A stretch of DNA of 64,000 bases. It comes from Isoptericola peretonis. Lineage in GTDB: Bacteria; Actinomycetota; Actinomycetes; Actinomycetales; Cellulomonadaceae. Of the stretch, positions 27,094 to 35,034 are shown one piece after another (the stretch's first letter is position 1; every line of letters starts with the position of its first letter). Both the position numbers and the translations under genes were made by a program. The stretch lies in assembly GCA_023241745.1 (NCBI GenBank), contig JALQCY010000008.1, positions 110,012 through 174,011 of the forward strand, read 5' to 3'. The notes below the pieces were generated by a model. The model worked only from the letters and a program-made list of their open reading frames with translations. It made no database searches and had not been told where the DNA came from.

Positions 27094-27122
27094 ACGTTAC
27101 GCCCGCCACTCGGCGATGTCAC
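27094..27122 (-). promoter_or_regulatory. ilvB operon promoter (-35 GTGACA, -10 TAACGT)
   Basis: Minus-strand -35 GTGACA (27117-27122, five of six consensus bases) and -10 TAACGT (27094-27099, TAnnnT type) are separated by exactly 17 bases. The -10 ends 7 bases before the GTG of the leader peptide, placing the predicted transcription start at the start codon. Confidence 0.75.
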
Positions 27123-27138
27123 GTCGTGAGCCCGGAGT

Positions 27139-27160
27139 CCCAGCATGCGGACATGCTGGG
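27139..27160 (-). terminator. Perfect hairpin after ABC exporter operon
   Basis: CCCAGCATG and CATGCTGGG form a perfect 9-bp stem with a 4-base loop, 37 bases past the ABC permease stop and just upstream of the ilvB promoter. No U-tract. It probably ends the ABC transcript; as a palindrome so near the -35 it could alternatively be a protein-binding site. Confidence 0.5.
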
Positions 27161-27196
27161 GACGCCGGGCCCACGACGTACGGCGCCTCGGAGGGA

Positions 27197-28291
27197 TCAG
27201 CTCACGTCGCGGCGGCGGAACACGAGGGCCGCCACGAGGAGCAGCACGAGGGTGAGCCCGAGCAGGTAGAGCCCGCCCTGCGTCTGCGAGACCGTCTCCT
27301 CCACCCAGGGGCACTCGACGACGCCGGACTCGCTGGGCCCGCAGACGGCGCGGCCGTACACCGCCCCGCTCTCGATCCACGCGGTGATGTTCACCACCGG
27401 GTTCCACCGCTGCGCAGCCTCGGCCACGCTGCTGGCGACCACCCCGACGACGGCGAGGACCGCTCCCGCACCGGCCGCGGCGGCTGCGTGCCGGAACATG
27501 GCGCCCAGCGCCGCGCCGATCATCGCGAACGCCACCCCCGCGACCACGACGCGCCCGCCGAACCCCGCGATCTCGGCCCAGCGCGAGGCGGTGAGGTTCC
27601 CGAGCGTCCCGAAGGCCGCGTACACGGCGTAGACCGCGCCGATCGACGCGACCACCCCGAGCACGGTCACCGGGACGGTGCCCAGGCCCGCTGCCGCGGC
27701 CTTGGACCAGAAGACCCGGCGGCGGCGCGGCTCGAACGTGAGCCACATCCCGAGCGCACCGGAGCTCGTCTCCGCGGTCACGAAGCTCACGCCCAGCACG
27801 AAGACCACCGCGAGGACGGCGAGCGCGCTCGTCGCGATCGTCGGGGTGCCGCTCTCCCAGTCGTTCCAGATGGACGAGTTGACGGCGGCGACCTCCGGGT
27901 CGGCGGTCGTCCCCGTGTCCTGGGCGAACGCCTCGAGCGCGGCCTGGTCGTCGAGGTCCACCTCGTCACGGACGAAGGTGGCCTCCGGGGGCAGGAACCA
28001 CTCGCGCCGCGGTGCGAGCTGGTCGCACCCCCACTCCTCGGGGGTGATCCCCTCGCTCTCCGCGCCCTCCGCGCACTCGGCGACCTGCTCCTCGCCCGTC
28101 TCCTCCCAGGCCTGCAGCTCCTGCTCGTAGGCGTCCTGCGCCCACGCGACCTCCTCGGCGGACGGCGGCTTCGCCATTCCGTACACCGAGAACGCGGTGA
28201 GGCACGCCACCCCGAGCAGCCCGGCCAGGGCCCACCAGGTGAGCCGGCGCGCCCACAGGCGGCGCAGCTCGACGCGCAGCAGGCGGCTCAT
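27197..28291 (-). CDS. ABC-2 type transporter permease subunit
   Basis: A 364-residue membrane protein. One hydrophobic helix at about residues 17-36 is followed by a large Glu/Ala-rich extracytoplasmic region (about 40-150, with several cysteines), then about five helices (SALAVLAVVFVLGVSFV, VPVTVLGVVASIGAVYAVYAAF, GRVVVAGVAFAMIGAALGAM, AGAVLAVVGVVASS, GLYLLGLTLVLLLVAALVF). This is the ABC-2 permease arrangement with a single long loop after helix 1. It partners the ATPase encoded just upstream, whose stop overlaps its ATG 28291 by 4 bases. Substrate unknown; such pairs often export drugs, peptides or lipids. Confidence 0.88.
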   Translation of the reverse strand: MSRLLRVELRRLWARRLTWWALAGLLGVACLTAFSVYGMAKPPSAEEVAWAQDAYEQELQAWEETGEEQVAECAEGAESEGITPEEWGCDQLAPRREWFLPPEATFVRDEVDLDDQAALEAFAQDTGTTADPEVAAVNSSIWNDWESGTPTIATSALAVLAVVFVLGVSFVTAETSSGALGMWLTFEPRRRRVFWSKAAAAGLGTVPVTVLGVVASIGAVYAVYAAFGTLGNLTASRWAEIAGFGGRVVVAGVAFAMIGAALGAMFRHAAAAAGAGAVLAVVGVVASSVAEAAQRWNPVVNITAWIESGAVYGRAVCGPSESGVVECPWVEETVSQTQGGLYLLGLTLVLLLVAALVFRRRDVS

Positions 28292-29355
28292 GCGCCCACC
28301 TCCGTCGTCGCGCCCTGCGCGGCGTCGCCCGACGCCGCGGCGTGGGCCGGCTCCGGCGGCGGGCCGCCACGCTTCGTGCGCCCGCCCTTGTGCGTGTGGC
28401 CGCCCGGCGTCTCGTGGGCGGTGAGGCCGAGGAACACCGACTCCAGGTCGGCCTGGAGCGGTGCGAGCTCGTGCACCCAGACGCCGCGCTCGCCGAGCGC
28501 GCGGTTCACCGCGGCGGGGTCGGCGGCGCCGTCCACCACGAGCGCGTCGTGCTCGCGGCGCACCAGCAGCCCGCCCGTCTCGAGCACGCTCGTCGCGATG
28601 GTCAGGTCCGGCGGCGCGACGCGCACCCGCACCGACCGCGTGGCCGACCCGGCGCCGATCAGGTCCGCCACCCGCCCGGAGGCGACGAGGCGACCGCGGG
28701 CCACGATCGACACCGTGTCGGCGATCTGCTCCACCTCCGCGAGGATGTGGCTGGACACCAGCACCGTCTTGCCCTGGTCGGCCAGCCCGCGCATCGTCTG
28801 GCGGATCTCGCGGATGCCCGCCGGGTCGAGGCCGTTGGTCGGCTCGTCGAAGATCAGCAGGTCGGGGTCCTTGAGCAGGGTGGCGGCGATCGCGAGGCGC
28901 TGCTTCATGCCGAGCGAATAGGTCCGGTACTTGTCCCTGGCCCTGCCGGTGAGGCCGACCTGGTCGATCACGGCGTCGACGCGGCCCGCCGGTGCACCGA
29001 TCGCGTCGGCGAGCAGGCGCAGGTTGCGCCGGGCGCTGAACGCCGGGAAGAACTTGGGGCTCTCGACGATGGCGCCGACCCTGCCCACGACCTCGGGGAG
29101 CCGCTTCGGGACCTCGTGACCGAAGATCGTGGCCGTGCCGCGGTCGGGCCGCACGAGGCCGAGCAGCATGCGGATCGTGGTCGTCTTGCCCGAACCGTTG
29201 GGGCCGAGGAACCCGTGCACGCCGCCCACGGGCACCCGCAGGTCGAGGCCTTCCACCCCGACCGACCTCCCCCGCACGCTGCGATACGTCTTGCGCAGGC
29301 CTCGCGTCTCGATCGCCAGCTCCCCGACGCCTGGCCCGCCGTCGTGCACGGTCAC
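28288..29355 (-). CDS. ABC transporter ATP-binding protein
   Basis: A 355-residue ATPase. Walker A GPNGSGKTTT near residue 50, Q-loop region GAIVESPKFFPAFSARRNL, signature YSLGMKQRLAIA, Walker B LLIFDEPTNGLDPAG, and the H-loop in VLVSSHILAEV are all present. Residues about 240-355 form a C-terminal extension typical of ABC-2 exporter ATPases, ending in a Gly/Lys/Pro-rich tail. Three in-frame GTG codons (29361, 29355, 29349) could be the start; 29355 has AGGAGG at 5-base spacing and is preferred. Coupled by a 4-base overlap to the permease gene. Confidence 0.92.
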   Translation of the reverse strand: MTVHDGGPGVGELAIETRGLRKTYRSVRGRSVGVEGLDLRVPVGGVHGFLGPNGSGKTTTIRMLLGLVRPDRGTATIFGHEVPKRLPEVVGRVGAIVESPKFFPAFSARRNLRLLADAIGAPAGRVDAVIDQVGLTGRARDKYRTYSLGMKQRLAIAATLLKDPDLLIFDEPTNGLDPAGIREIRQTMRGLADQGKTVLVSSHILAEVEQIADTVSIVARGRLVASGRVADLIGAGSATRSVRVRVAPPDLTIATSVLETGGLLVRREHDALVVDGAADPAAVNRALGERGVWVHELAPLQADLESVFLGLTAHETPGGHTHKGGRTKRGGPPPEPAHAAASGDAAQGATTEVGA

Positions 29356-29512
29356 CGCCACCTCCTCGTGGCCGCGCGGCGGCCGATCCCGGTCGCGCCT
29401 GCCGGACGGCGGCGCTGCCAGGGAGAATAGGGCAGTCTTGACGTCGGCGAAAGGACCTCGCTACCGGGATTTGACCGTGGCGGCGGATCTCACCCGGGAG
29501 ACCGCCGGGCGG

Positions 29513-30859
29513 TCATCCCGAGGCGCGCGCCTCGGCCCGCCCGGGCAGCACGGCGATGTCGACCTCGTTGCCCTCGGGGTCGGCGACCGTGCGCCAGGCG
29601 GGGGCCTCGTCCCGGACCACCCGGCCGCCCGCCGCCACGGCGGCCGCCACCCGGGCGTCGGCCTGGTCCGCGGGCACGAAGAGGTCCACGTGGATCCGGT
29701 TGCGCTGCTCACGCGGCTCCGCCAGGGGCTGGAGGAAGACGGACGGACCGCGCAGCAACGGGTCGTAGAGGTCGGTCTCCTCGCGCAGGGCGTAGCCGAG
29801 CGCCGCCGCCCAGAACCGCTGCACGGCCCCGACGTCCAGCGCGTCGAGCGTGAGCTGGACGTCCCGCAGCACGGCCGGCTCGGCGCGCAGCCCGAGGTCC
29901 CGGGCCACGGCCTGGACGCCCCGGGCCAGCTCCGCGCGGTCGAGGTCGATCCAGCCGTCCTCCGGCGGGCCCACCCTCAGGGTGACGCCGCCGCGGCGCA
30001 GGTCCGCAAACAAAGGCACGCCGAGCTCCTCGGCCGCCCGCGCCGCGCGCGCCACGAGGTCGACGCCCGCGTCGAAGCCGCCCGGCCCGGTGACGTAGTG
30101 CGCGGCCGCGCCCTGCAGCACCCGCCAGTCCTCCACCCCGTCCAGCGCCCGGAACTCGTCCGGCGCGAGCAGGCCGACGGGCAGGTCCTCGTCGAACCCC
30201 TCCCAGGCCACGACGTCGGCCTCGTTGCCCTCGGCGTCCGCGAGCGTCCACCAGTGCGGCACGAACTCCTCCGTGGTCACCCGCCCGCCGGCCGCCAGCA
30301 CGGCGTCCACGCGCGCCTGCCGCTCGTCGTGCGGCACGAAGACGTCCAGGTGCAGCCGGTTGCGCAGCGGGCGCGGGGAGTCCAGCTGCTGGAACCACAC
30401 GCCGGGCCACCGGCGGTGCGGGTCGACCAGGTCCTCCCCGGTGCGCCGGTGGCCGAGCACGGCGCCCCAGAACGGCATGACCCGCTCGCGGTCCTCCGCG
30501 TCGATCGTCAGCTCCACCTCCTGCAACGCCGCCGGGTCGGCGGACAGGCCGACGTCGACCGCCGCGCCGGAGATCTCACGTGCCAGGGCGACGTCGCGCG
30601 GGCCGAGTCCCCCGCCGTCGCCCGAGGTCACGCGCACGACGACGCCCCCGGGGCGCAGGTCCACGTCGGGGCGGTGGTCGGCGGCGTCGGCGAGCACCGC
30701 GACCCGCTCGAGCAGCACCGCGCCCTCGCCCAGGGAGCCGGTGCGGAACAGCGCGCTGGCTCCGCGGGCGAGGGCGCGCCAGTCGCCCGTGCCGTCCGCC
30801 GCCTCGAACTGTGCAGCGGTGAGCTCGGGGCCCGGCCCGCCCGTGCTGTCCTCGGCCAT
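29513..30859 (-). CDS. Tandem PCD-like/VOC (glyoxalase-like) four-domain protein
   Basis: A 448-residue protein built as two similar halves. Residues about 12-108 and 228-330 resemble pterin-4a-carbinolamine dehydratase (PCD); residues about 112-222 and 335-440 resemble VOC/glyoxalase modules, with FWGAVLGHRR..DLVDP / VWFQQLD...RLHLDVFVPHDERQARVDAVLAAGGRV in the first and the matching FWAAALGYALREETDLYDP / VFLQPL...RIHVDLFVP in the second. The first PCD unit has HRPDVDLRP where active PCD has HHP, so the catalytic second histidine is missing; the second unit is further degenerated. A metal-dependent VOC activity is unproven. Start ATG 30859 follows GGGAGCC. A genuine-looking PCD is encoded nearby at 32929-33240. 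Confidence 0.8.
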   Translation of the reverse strand: MAEDSTGGPGPELTAAQFEAADGTGDWRALARGASALFRTGSLGEGAVLLERVAVLADAADHRPDVDLRPGGVVVRVTSGDGGGLGPRDVALAREISGAAVDVGLSADPAALQEVELTIDAEDRERVMPFWGAVLGHRRTGEDLVDPHRRWPGVWFQQLDSPRPLRNRLHLDVFVPHDERQARVDAVLAAGGRVTTEEFVPHWWTLADAEGNEADVVAWEGFDEDLPVGLLAPDEFRALDGVEDWRVLQGAAAHYVTGPGGFDAGVDLVARAARAAEELGVPLFADLRRGGVTLRVGPPEDGWIDLDRAELARGVQAVARDLGLRAEPAVLRDVQLTLDALDVGAVQRFWAAALGYALREETDLYDPLLRGPSVFLQPLAEPREQRNRIHVDLFVPADQADARVAAAVAAGGRVVRDEAPAWRTVADPEGNEVDIAVLPGRAEARASG

Positions 30860-30944
30860 GGTGGCTCCCGTCCCTCGGCGTCGCTGCGTCCACCCTGCCG
30901 CGCGGTCGCGGCGCACGCGCGCGGGACCGGGCCGACCGCGGTGC

Positions 30945-31457
30945 TCAGCCCCGGCGCGCGGGCGACCAGCCGCGGGCCGTCGCGCCGATGCCGTTCCAGG
31001 CCACGACCGTGACGACCAGGGCGACCACCGCCGCGGCGGCCTCCTCCCCGACCTCGGCGACCAGCCCCTCGACGACGGCGGCGGGCACCTCCGCCGCCGA
31101 GACCCGGGCGACCGCCTCCGCGAGCTCGAGCGCGGCGCGCTCGGCCGCCGTGAAGAAGCCCGACTCCCGCCACACGGGGAGCGCGAGGAGCCGCTGGAGG
31201 TCGACTCCCGCCTCGGTGGCCGCGGTCGAGTGCAGGTCCACGCAGTACGCGCAGCCGTTGACCTGCGACGCGCGCAGGCGGACGAGCTCGCGCAGGGCCG
31301 GGTCCACGCCCGCGCGCTCGGAGTCCGCTGCCGCGGCGGCGTCGAGCTGCCCCATCGCGGCGGAGAACCGGGGCGCGAGGCGGTCGACGTCCAGGCGGCG
31401 CGGGATGCGGACGAAGCGGTCGGTGGCCGGGGTCGGGGTGGTGGTGTCGGTCGTCAT
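30945..31457 (-). CDS. Carboxymuconolactone decarboxylase/AhpD-like family protein
   Basis: A 170-residue helical protein of the AhpD-like family. The active-site pattern CAYCVDLHS (about residues 85-93) has the CxxC pair and histidine found in alkylhydroperoxidase-type members, suggesting a thiol peroxidase/antioxidant role; neighbours are LVRLRASQVNG before and GLV.....AA.VALVVTVVAWNGIGATAR at the C terminus. ATG 31457 has TAGCGT (31464-31469) 6 bases upstream, so the transcript is probably leaderless. It is divergent, with a 45-bp gap, from a MocR regulator that may control it. Confidence 0.9.
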   Translation of the reverse strand: MTTDTTTPTPATDRFVRIPRRLDVDRLAPRFSAAMGQLDAAAAADSERAGVDPALRELVRLRASQVNGCAYCVDLHSTAATEAGVDLQRLLALPVWRESGFFTAAERAALELAEAVARVSAAEVPAAVVEGLVAEVGEEAAAAVVALVVTVVAWNGIGATARGWSPARRG

Positions 31458-31463
31458 GATTCG

Positions 31464-31497
31464 ACGCTACGAGCCGATGGACCAGCGCTACAGTCCA
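31464..31497. promoter_or_regulatory. Divergent promoters and inverted repeat between AhpD-like gene and mocR
   Basis: The 45-bp gap holds two -10 elements: TAGCGT on the minus strand (31464-31469) and TACAGT on the plus strand (31489-31494). An inverted repeat TGGAC-N10-GTCCA (31478-31497) overlaps the mocR -10, so a bound regulator would repress mocR and could affect the divergent gene. Confidence 0.5.
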
Positions 31498-31502
31498 CTC
31501 CG

Positions 31503-32978
31503 ATGACAGATTCCTGGGCCACTTCGTCGGGCGCCTCCGGTCTCGACCTGCACCTCGCGCTCGGGACGCCGCGCCCCGGACGCGACCTCGAGGCCGCCCT
31601 GCGCGACGCGGTGACGAGCGGCCGGCTGGCGCCCGGCGCCCGGCTGCCCTCGTCCCGCGCGCTCGCGGCCGACCTCGGCATCGCGCGCAACACGGTGGCC
31701 GCGGTGTACGGGCAGCTCGCGGCAGAGGGCTGGCTCCTGTCGCGGGTCGGGGCGGGCACCTGGGTGGCGGAACCGGCCGCCGCGGCCGAGCGCCGGCCCG
31801 TGCGGGCACCGGCCGCGCCGTCCCGGCTCGACCTGCGGGCGGGCATCCCCGACGTGTCCGCCTTCCCCCGGTCGGCCTGGGCGGCGAGCGTGCGACGCGC
31901 CCTGACCGACGCCGAGGCCGGGCGGCTCGGCTACGGGGACCTCCTGGGCGACGACGCGCTCCGCCGGAGCCTGGCCGCCTACCTCGCGCGGGCCCGCGGG
32001 GTCCGGACCGAGCCCGGGTCGGTCGTCGTGGCGAGCGGGTTCGGCGACCTCCTCGGCCTGGTCGGCAGGGCGCTCGCCGCCCGGGGTGCCCGGCGCGTGG
32101 CCGTCGAACGCTACGGGCACGCGGCCCATCGAGCGGTGCTGGCCGCCACGGGGCTCGAGCTGGTGCCCGTGGAGGTGGACGAGGGCGGCCTCGACGTCGA
32201 CCGGCTCGCCGGGATCGCCGGGATCGACGCCGTGCTGGTGACGGCCGCGCACCAGTTCCCCACCGGGGTCGCGCTCGCCCCGGACCGGCGCCGCGCCCTC
32301 GCCGCCTGGGCGACGCGCACGGGTGCGGTCGTCGTCGAGGACGACTACGACGGCGAGTTCCGGTACGACCGGCGGGCGGTCGGCGCGCTGCAGGCCCTCG
32401 CGCCCGACCACGTCGTCTACGCGGGGACGGCGAGCAAGGCCCTCGCACCCGCCGTCGGGCTGGCATGGGGTGCCGTCCCGGCGACGCTCGTCGAGGAGCT
32501 GCGGCACGAGCGGCGGCTGTCCGGTGTCCGCCCGGACGGGCTCGGCCAGCTCACCCTCGCCCGCTTCCTCGAGGACCACGAGTACGACCGCACCGTGCGG
32601 CGTCGGCGCGGGACGTACGGCGCGCGCCGCCGCCGGCTGCGGCAGGTGGTGGACGAGCGGCTGCCCGCGTGCCGCCTCGTCGGCATGGACGCAGGGCTGC
32701 ACGGCCTGCTCGCCCTGCCCGACGGCGTCGCGGAGCGGGCCGTGACCGGCGCGGCAGCGGCACGGGGCCTTCGCCTCATGGGGCTCGGCGAGCACGACGC
32801 CGTCGGCCCGGGCGCGCCTGCCGCCGCCCCGCACGTCGTCGTGGGCTTCGGAGCCCCGCCCGGTCACCGGTACGAGGCGGCGCTGGAGGCCCTGGTCGGC
32901 GCGGTGCTCGCGGCGACGCCGGACGCGCTCAGGCCTGGGTCGCGACCGGGATCTCCAGCTCGCGCGCGGCGTCGCTGA
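31503..32978 (+). CDS. MocR/PdxR-family transcriptional regulator with aminotransferase domain
   Basis: A 491-residue GntR-superfamily regulator of the MocR class. Residues about 20-95 form the winged helix domain (LEAALRDAVTSGRLAPGARLPSSRALAADLGIARNTV). Residues about 120-480 resemble class I aminotransferases: VVVASGFGDLLGLVGRAL, the AHQFPTGVALAPDRR segment, VVEDDYDGEFRYDRR, and YAGTASKALAPAVGLAW containing the PLP lysine (SK). Members usually sense PLP or aminated ligands. ATG 31503 is preceded by TACAGT at 8 bases. The Arg-rich C terminus overlaps the convergent PCD gene by 50 bases. Confidence 0.92.
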   Translation: MTDSWATSSGASGLDLHLALGTPRPGRDLEAALRDAVTSGRLAPGARLPSSRALAADLGIARNTVAAVYGQLAAEGWLLSRVGAGTWVAEPAAAAERRPVRAPAAPSRLDLRAGIPDVSAFPRSAWAASVRRALTDAEAGRLGYGDLLGDDALRRSLAAYLARARGVRTEPGSVVVASGFGDLLGLVGRALAARGARRVAVERYGHAAHRAVLAATGLELVPVEVDEGGLDVDRLAGIAGIDAVLVTAAHQFPTGVALAPDRRRALAAWATRTGAVVVEDDYDGEFRYDRRAVGALQALAPDHVVYAGTASKALAPAVGLAWGAVPATLVEELRHERRLSGVRPDGLGQLTLARFLEDHEYDRTVRRRRGTYGARRRRLRQVVDERLPACRLVGMDAGLHGLLALPDGVAERAVTGAAAARGLRLMGLGEHDAVGPGAPAAAPHVVVGFGAPPGHRYEAALEALVGAVLAATPDALRPGSRPGSPARARRR

Positions 32979-33240
32979 TCCGCCGGGCGAGGTCCACGTC
33001 GCGCCCCGAGAGCCCGCCGACGTCGTGCGAGGACGTCCTGACCGTGACGGAGGCGTAGCGGAGGTCCACGTCGGGGTGGTGGTTCACGGCGTCGGCGATC
33101 TCGCCGATCGCGTCGACGAACCGCACGCCGGCCGCGAACGAGCCGGTGCGGAACTCCGCGGCCGCGGACGCGCCGTCGGCCTGCCAGTCGGTGACGCCGT
33201 CGGCGGCGGCGAACTCGGCGGGGCTGATGGTGTCGCTCAT
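32929..33240 (-). CDS. 4a-hydroxytetrahydrobiopterin dehydratase (PCD) family protein
   Basis: A 103-residue protein, the usual PCD length. The catalytic motif NHHPDVDLRYASVTVRTSSHDVGGLSGRDVDLA contains HHP plus the later H, matching active enzymes ([E/N]HHP....Y..V...T.THD.GGLT..D..LA). In known pathways the enzyme recycles pterin cofactor after aromatic hydroxylation, and PCD homologues also occur in bacteria without such hydroxylases; none is encoded in this window. Its 3' end overlaps the convergent mocR gene. It may share ancestry with the PCD-like parts of the fusion protein at 29513-30859. Confidence 0.88.
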   Translation of the reverse strand: MSDTISPAEFAAADGVTDWQADGASAAAEFRTGSFAAGVRFVDAIGEIADAVNHHPDVDLRYASVTVRTSSHDVGGLSGRDVDLARRISDAARELEIPVATQA

Positions 33241-33286
33241 GCGCCCAGCATCGCCCGCGAGCGCACCGCTCGCCCGCCCGCAGCCT

Positions 33287-35008
33287 TCACCCGAGGACCG
33301 CGCCCCGCGAGGCTGACTGCACCAGCTTGGTGTACTTCGCCAGCACCCCGCGCGTGTACCCGTGCGACAGCGGCACCCAGCCGTCCCGGCGCGCCGCCAG
33401 CTCGGCGTCGTCGACCATGAGGTCGAGCCGCTTGCTCGCCACGTCGAGGCGGATGCGGTCGCCGTCGCGCACGAACGCGATGGGTCCCGCGTCGACGGCC
33501 TCGGGCGCGATGTGCCCGACGCACAGCCCGGTGGTGCCGCCCGAGAACCGCCCGTCGGTGATGAGCAGCACGTCCTTGCCGAGCCCGGCGCCCTTGATCG
33601 CCCCCGTGATGGCGAGCATCTCGCGCATCCCCGGGCCGCCCTTGGGACCCTCGTAGCGGATCACGACGACGTCGCCCGCGGTGATCGTCCCGTCCTCGAG
33701 GGCGTCCAGGGCGGCGCGCTCGCGCTCGAAGACGCGGGCCTTGCCCTCGAAGACGTCGGAGTCGAAGCCGGCCGACTTCACCACCGCGCCCTCGGGGGCG
33801 AGCGAGCCGTGCAGGATCGTGATGCCGCCCGTCGGGTGGATGGGCCGGTCCAGGGCGCGCAGGATCTTGCCGTCCGGGTCCGGCGGGTCGATCTCGGCGA
33901 GGTTCTCCGCGACGGTGCGGCCCGTCACGGTGAGGCAGTCGCCGTGCAGCAGCCCGGCGTCGAGCAGGGCCTTCATCACCACGGGCACGCCGCCGATCCG
34001 GTCGACGTCGTTCATCACGTACCGGCCGAACGGCTTGAGGTCGCCGAGGTGCGGCACCCGGTCGGCCACGCGGGAGAAGTCGTCGAGCGTGAGCTCCACC
34101 TCGGCCTCGTGCGCGATGGCGAGCAGGTGCAGCACCGCGTTGGTGGAGCCGCCGAACGCCATCACCACGGCGATCGCGTTCTCGAACGCCTCCTTGGTCA
34201 TGATCTGCCGCGCCGTGATGCCGCGCCGCAGCAGCTCCACCACCGCCTCGCCCGACCGGTGCGCGAACCCGTCGCGGCGGCGGTCCGCCGACGGCGGCGC
34301 GGCCGACCCGGGCAGCGACATGCCCATGGCCTCGGCCACCGACGCCATGGTGTTCGCGGTGTACATGCCGCCGCACGCGCCCTCGCCGGGGCAGATGGCG
34401 CGCTCGATGCGGTCGACGTCCTCGGTGCTCATCAGGCCGCGCGCGCACGCGCCGACGGCCTCGAAGGCGTCGATGAGCGTGACGTCCTTCTCCGTGCCGT
34501 CGGACAGCTTCACCCAGCCGGGCATGATCGAGCCGGCATAGAGGAACACGCTCGCGAGGTCCAGGCGTGCGGCGGCCATGAGCATGCCGGGCAGCGACTT
34601 GTCGCAGCCGGCCAGCAGCACCGAGCCGTCCAGGCGTTCCGCCTGCATCACCGTCTCGACCGAGTCGGCGATCACGTCACGGGACACGAGGGAGAAGTGC
34701 ATGCCCTCGTGCCCCATGGAGATGCCGTCGGACACCGAGATGGTGCCGAACTCCAGCGGGTAGCCCCCGCCGGCGTGCACGCCCTCCTTGACCGCGCCCG
34801 CCAGGCGGTCCAGCGACAGGTTGCAGGGCGTGATCTCGTTCCACGAGCTCGCGACGCCGATCTGCGGCTTGACCCAGTCGTCGTCGGTCATGCCGACGGC
34901 GCGCAGCATGCCGCGCGAGGCCGTCGCCTCCAGGCCGTCCGTGACCTGACGGGAGCGGGGCTTGAGGTCGGGTGCGAGGTCCGGGGTGGCTGCGGCGTCG
35001 GCGCTCAT
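33287..35008 (-). CDS. ilvD: Dihydroxy-acid dehydratase, 573-residue form
   Basis: A 573-residue IlvD/Edd-family dehydratase converting 2,3-dihydroxy-3-methyl acids to 2-oxo acids in Val/Leu/Ile synthesis. Iron-sulfur cysteines are seen in [14 protein letters not shown] and [17 protein letters not shown], with a third near [15 protein letters not shown] at the N terminus; three conserved cysteines of this spacing are associated with the [2Fe-2S] type. [16 protein letters not shown] and [19 protein letters not shown] (catalytic serine region) are also present. TAGGCT (35015-35020) lies 6 bases before ATG 35008, indicating a leaderless message. A second, dissimilar ilvD is encoded at 38325-40187. 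Confidence 0.93.
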   Translation of the reverse strand: MSADAAATPDLAPDLKPRSRQVTDGLEATASRGMLRAVGMTDDDWVKPQIGVASSWNEITPCNLSLDRLAGAVKEGVHAGGGYPLEFGTISVSDGISMGHEGMHFSLVSRDVIADSVETVMQAERLDGSVLLAGCDKSLPGMLMAAARLDLASVFLYAGSIMPGWVKLSDGTEKDVTLIDAFEAVGACARGLMSTEDVDRIERAICPGEGACGGMYTANTMASVAEAMGMSLPGSAAPPSADRRRDGFAHRSGEAVVELLRRGITARQIMTKEAFENAIAVVMAFGGSTNAVLHLLAIAHEAEVELTLDDFSRVADRVPHLGDLKPFGRYVMNDVDRIGGVPVVMKALLDAGLLHGDCLTVTGRTVAENLAEIDPPDPDGKILRALDRPIHPTGGITILHGSLAPEGAVVKSAGFDSDVFEGKARVFERERAALDALEDGTITAGDVVVIRYEGPKGGPGMREMLAITGAIKGAGLGKDVLLITDGRFSGGTTGLCVGHIAPEAVDAGPIAFVRDGDRIRLDVASKRLDLMVDDAELAARRDGWVPLSHGYTRGVLAKYTKLVQSASRGAVLG

Positions 35009-35034
35009 GCTCCGAGCCTAGGCACCCGCGCCCG

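Noticed and set aside
27139-27160. Perfect palindrome as an ilvB operator
   Set aside because: Possible, but its place just after the ABC permease stop and upstream of the ilvB -35 fits a terminator better; no second copy was seen in the window.
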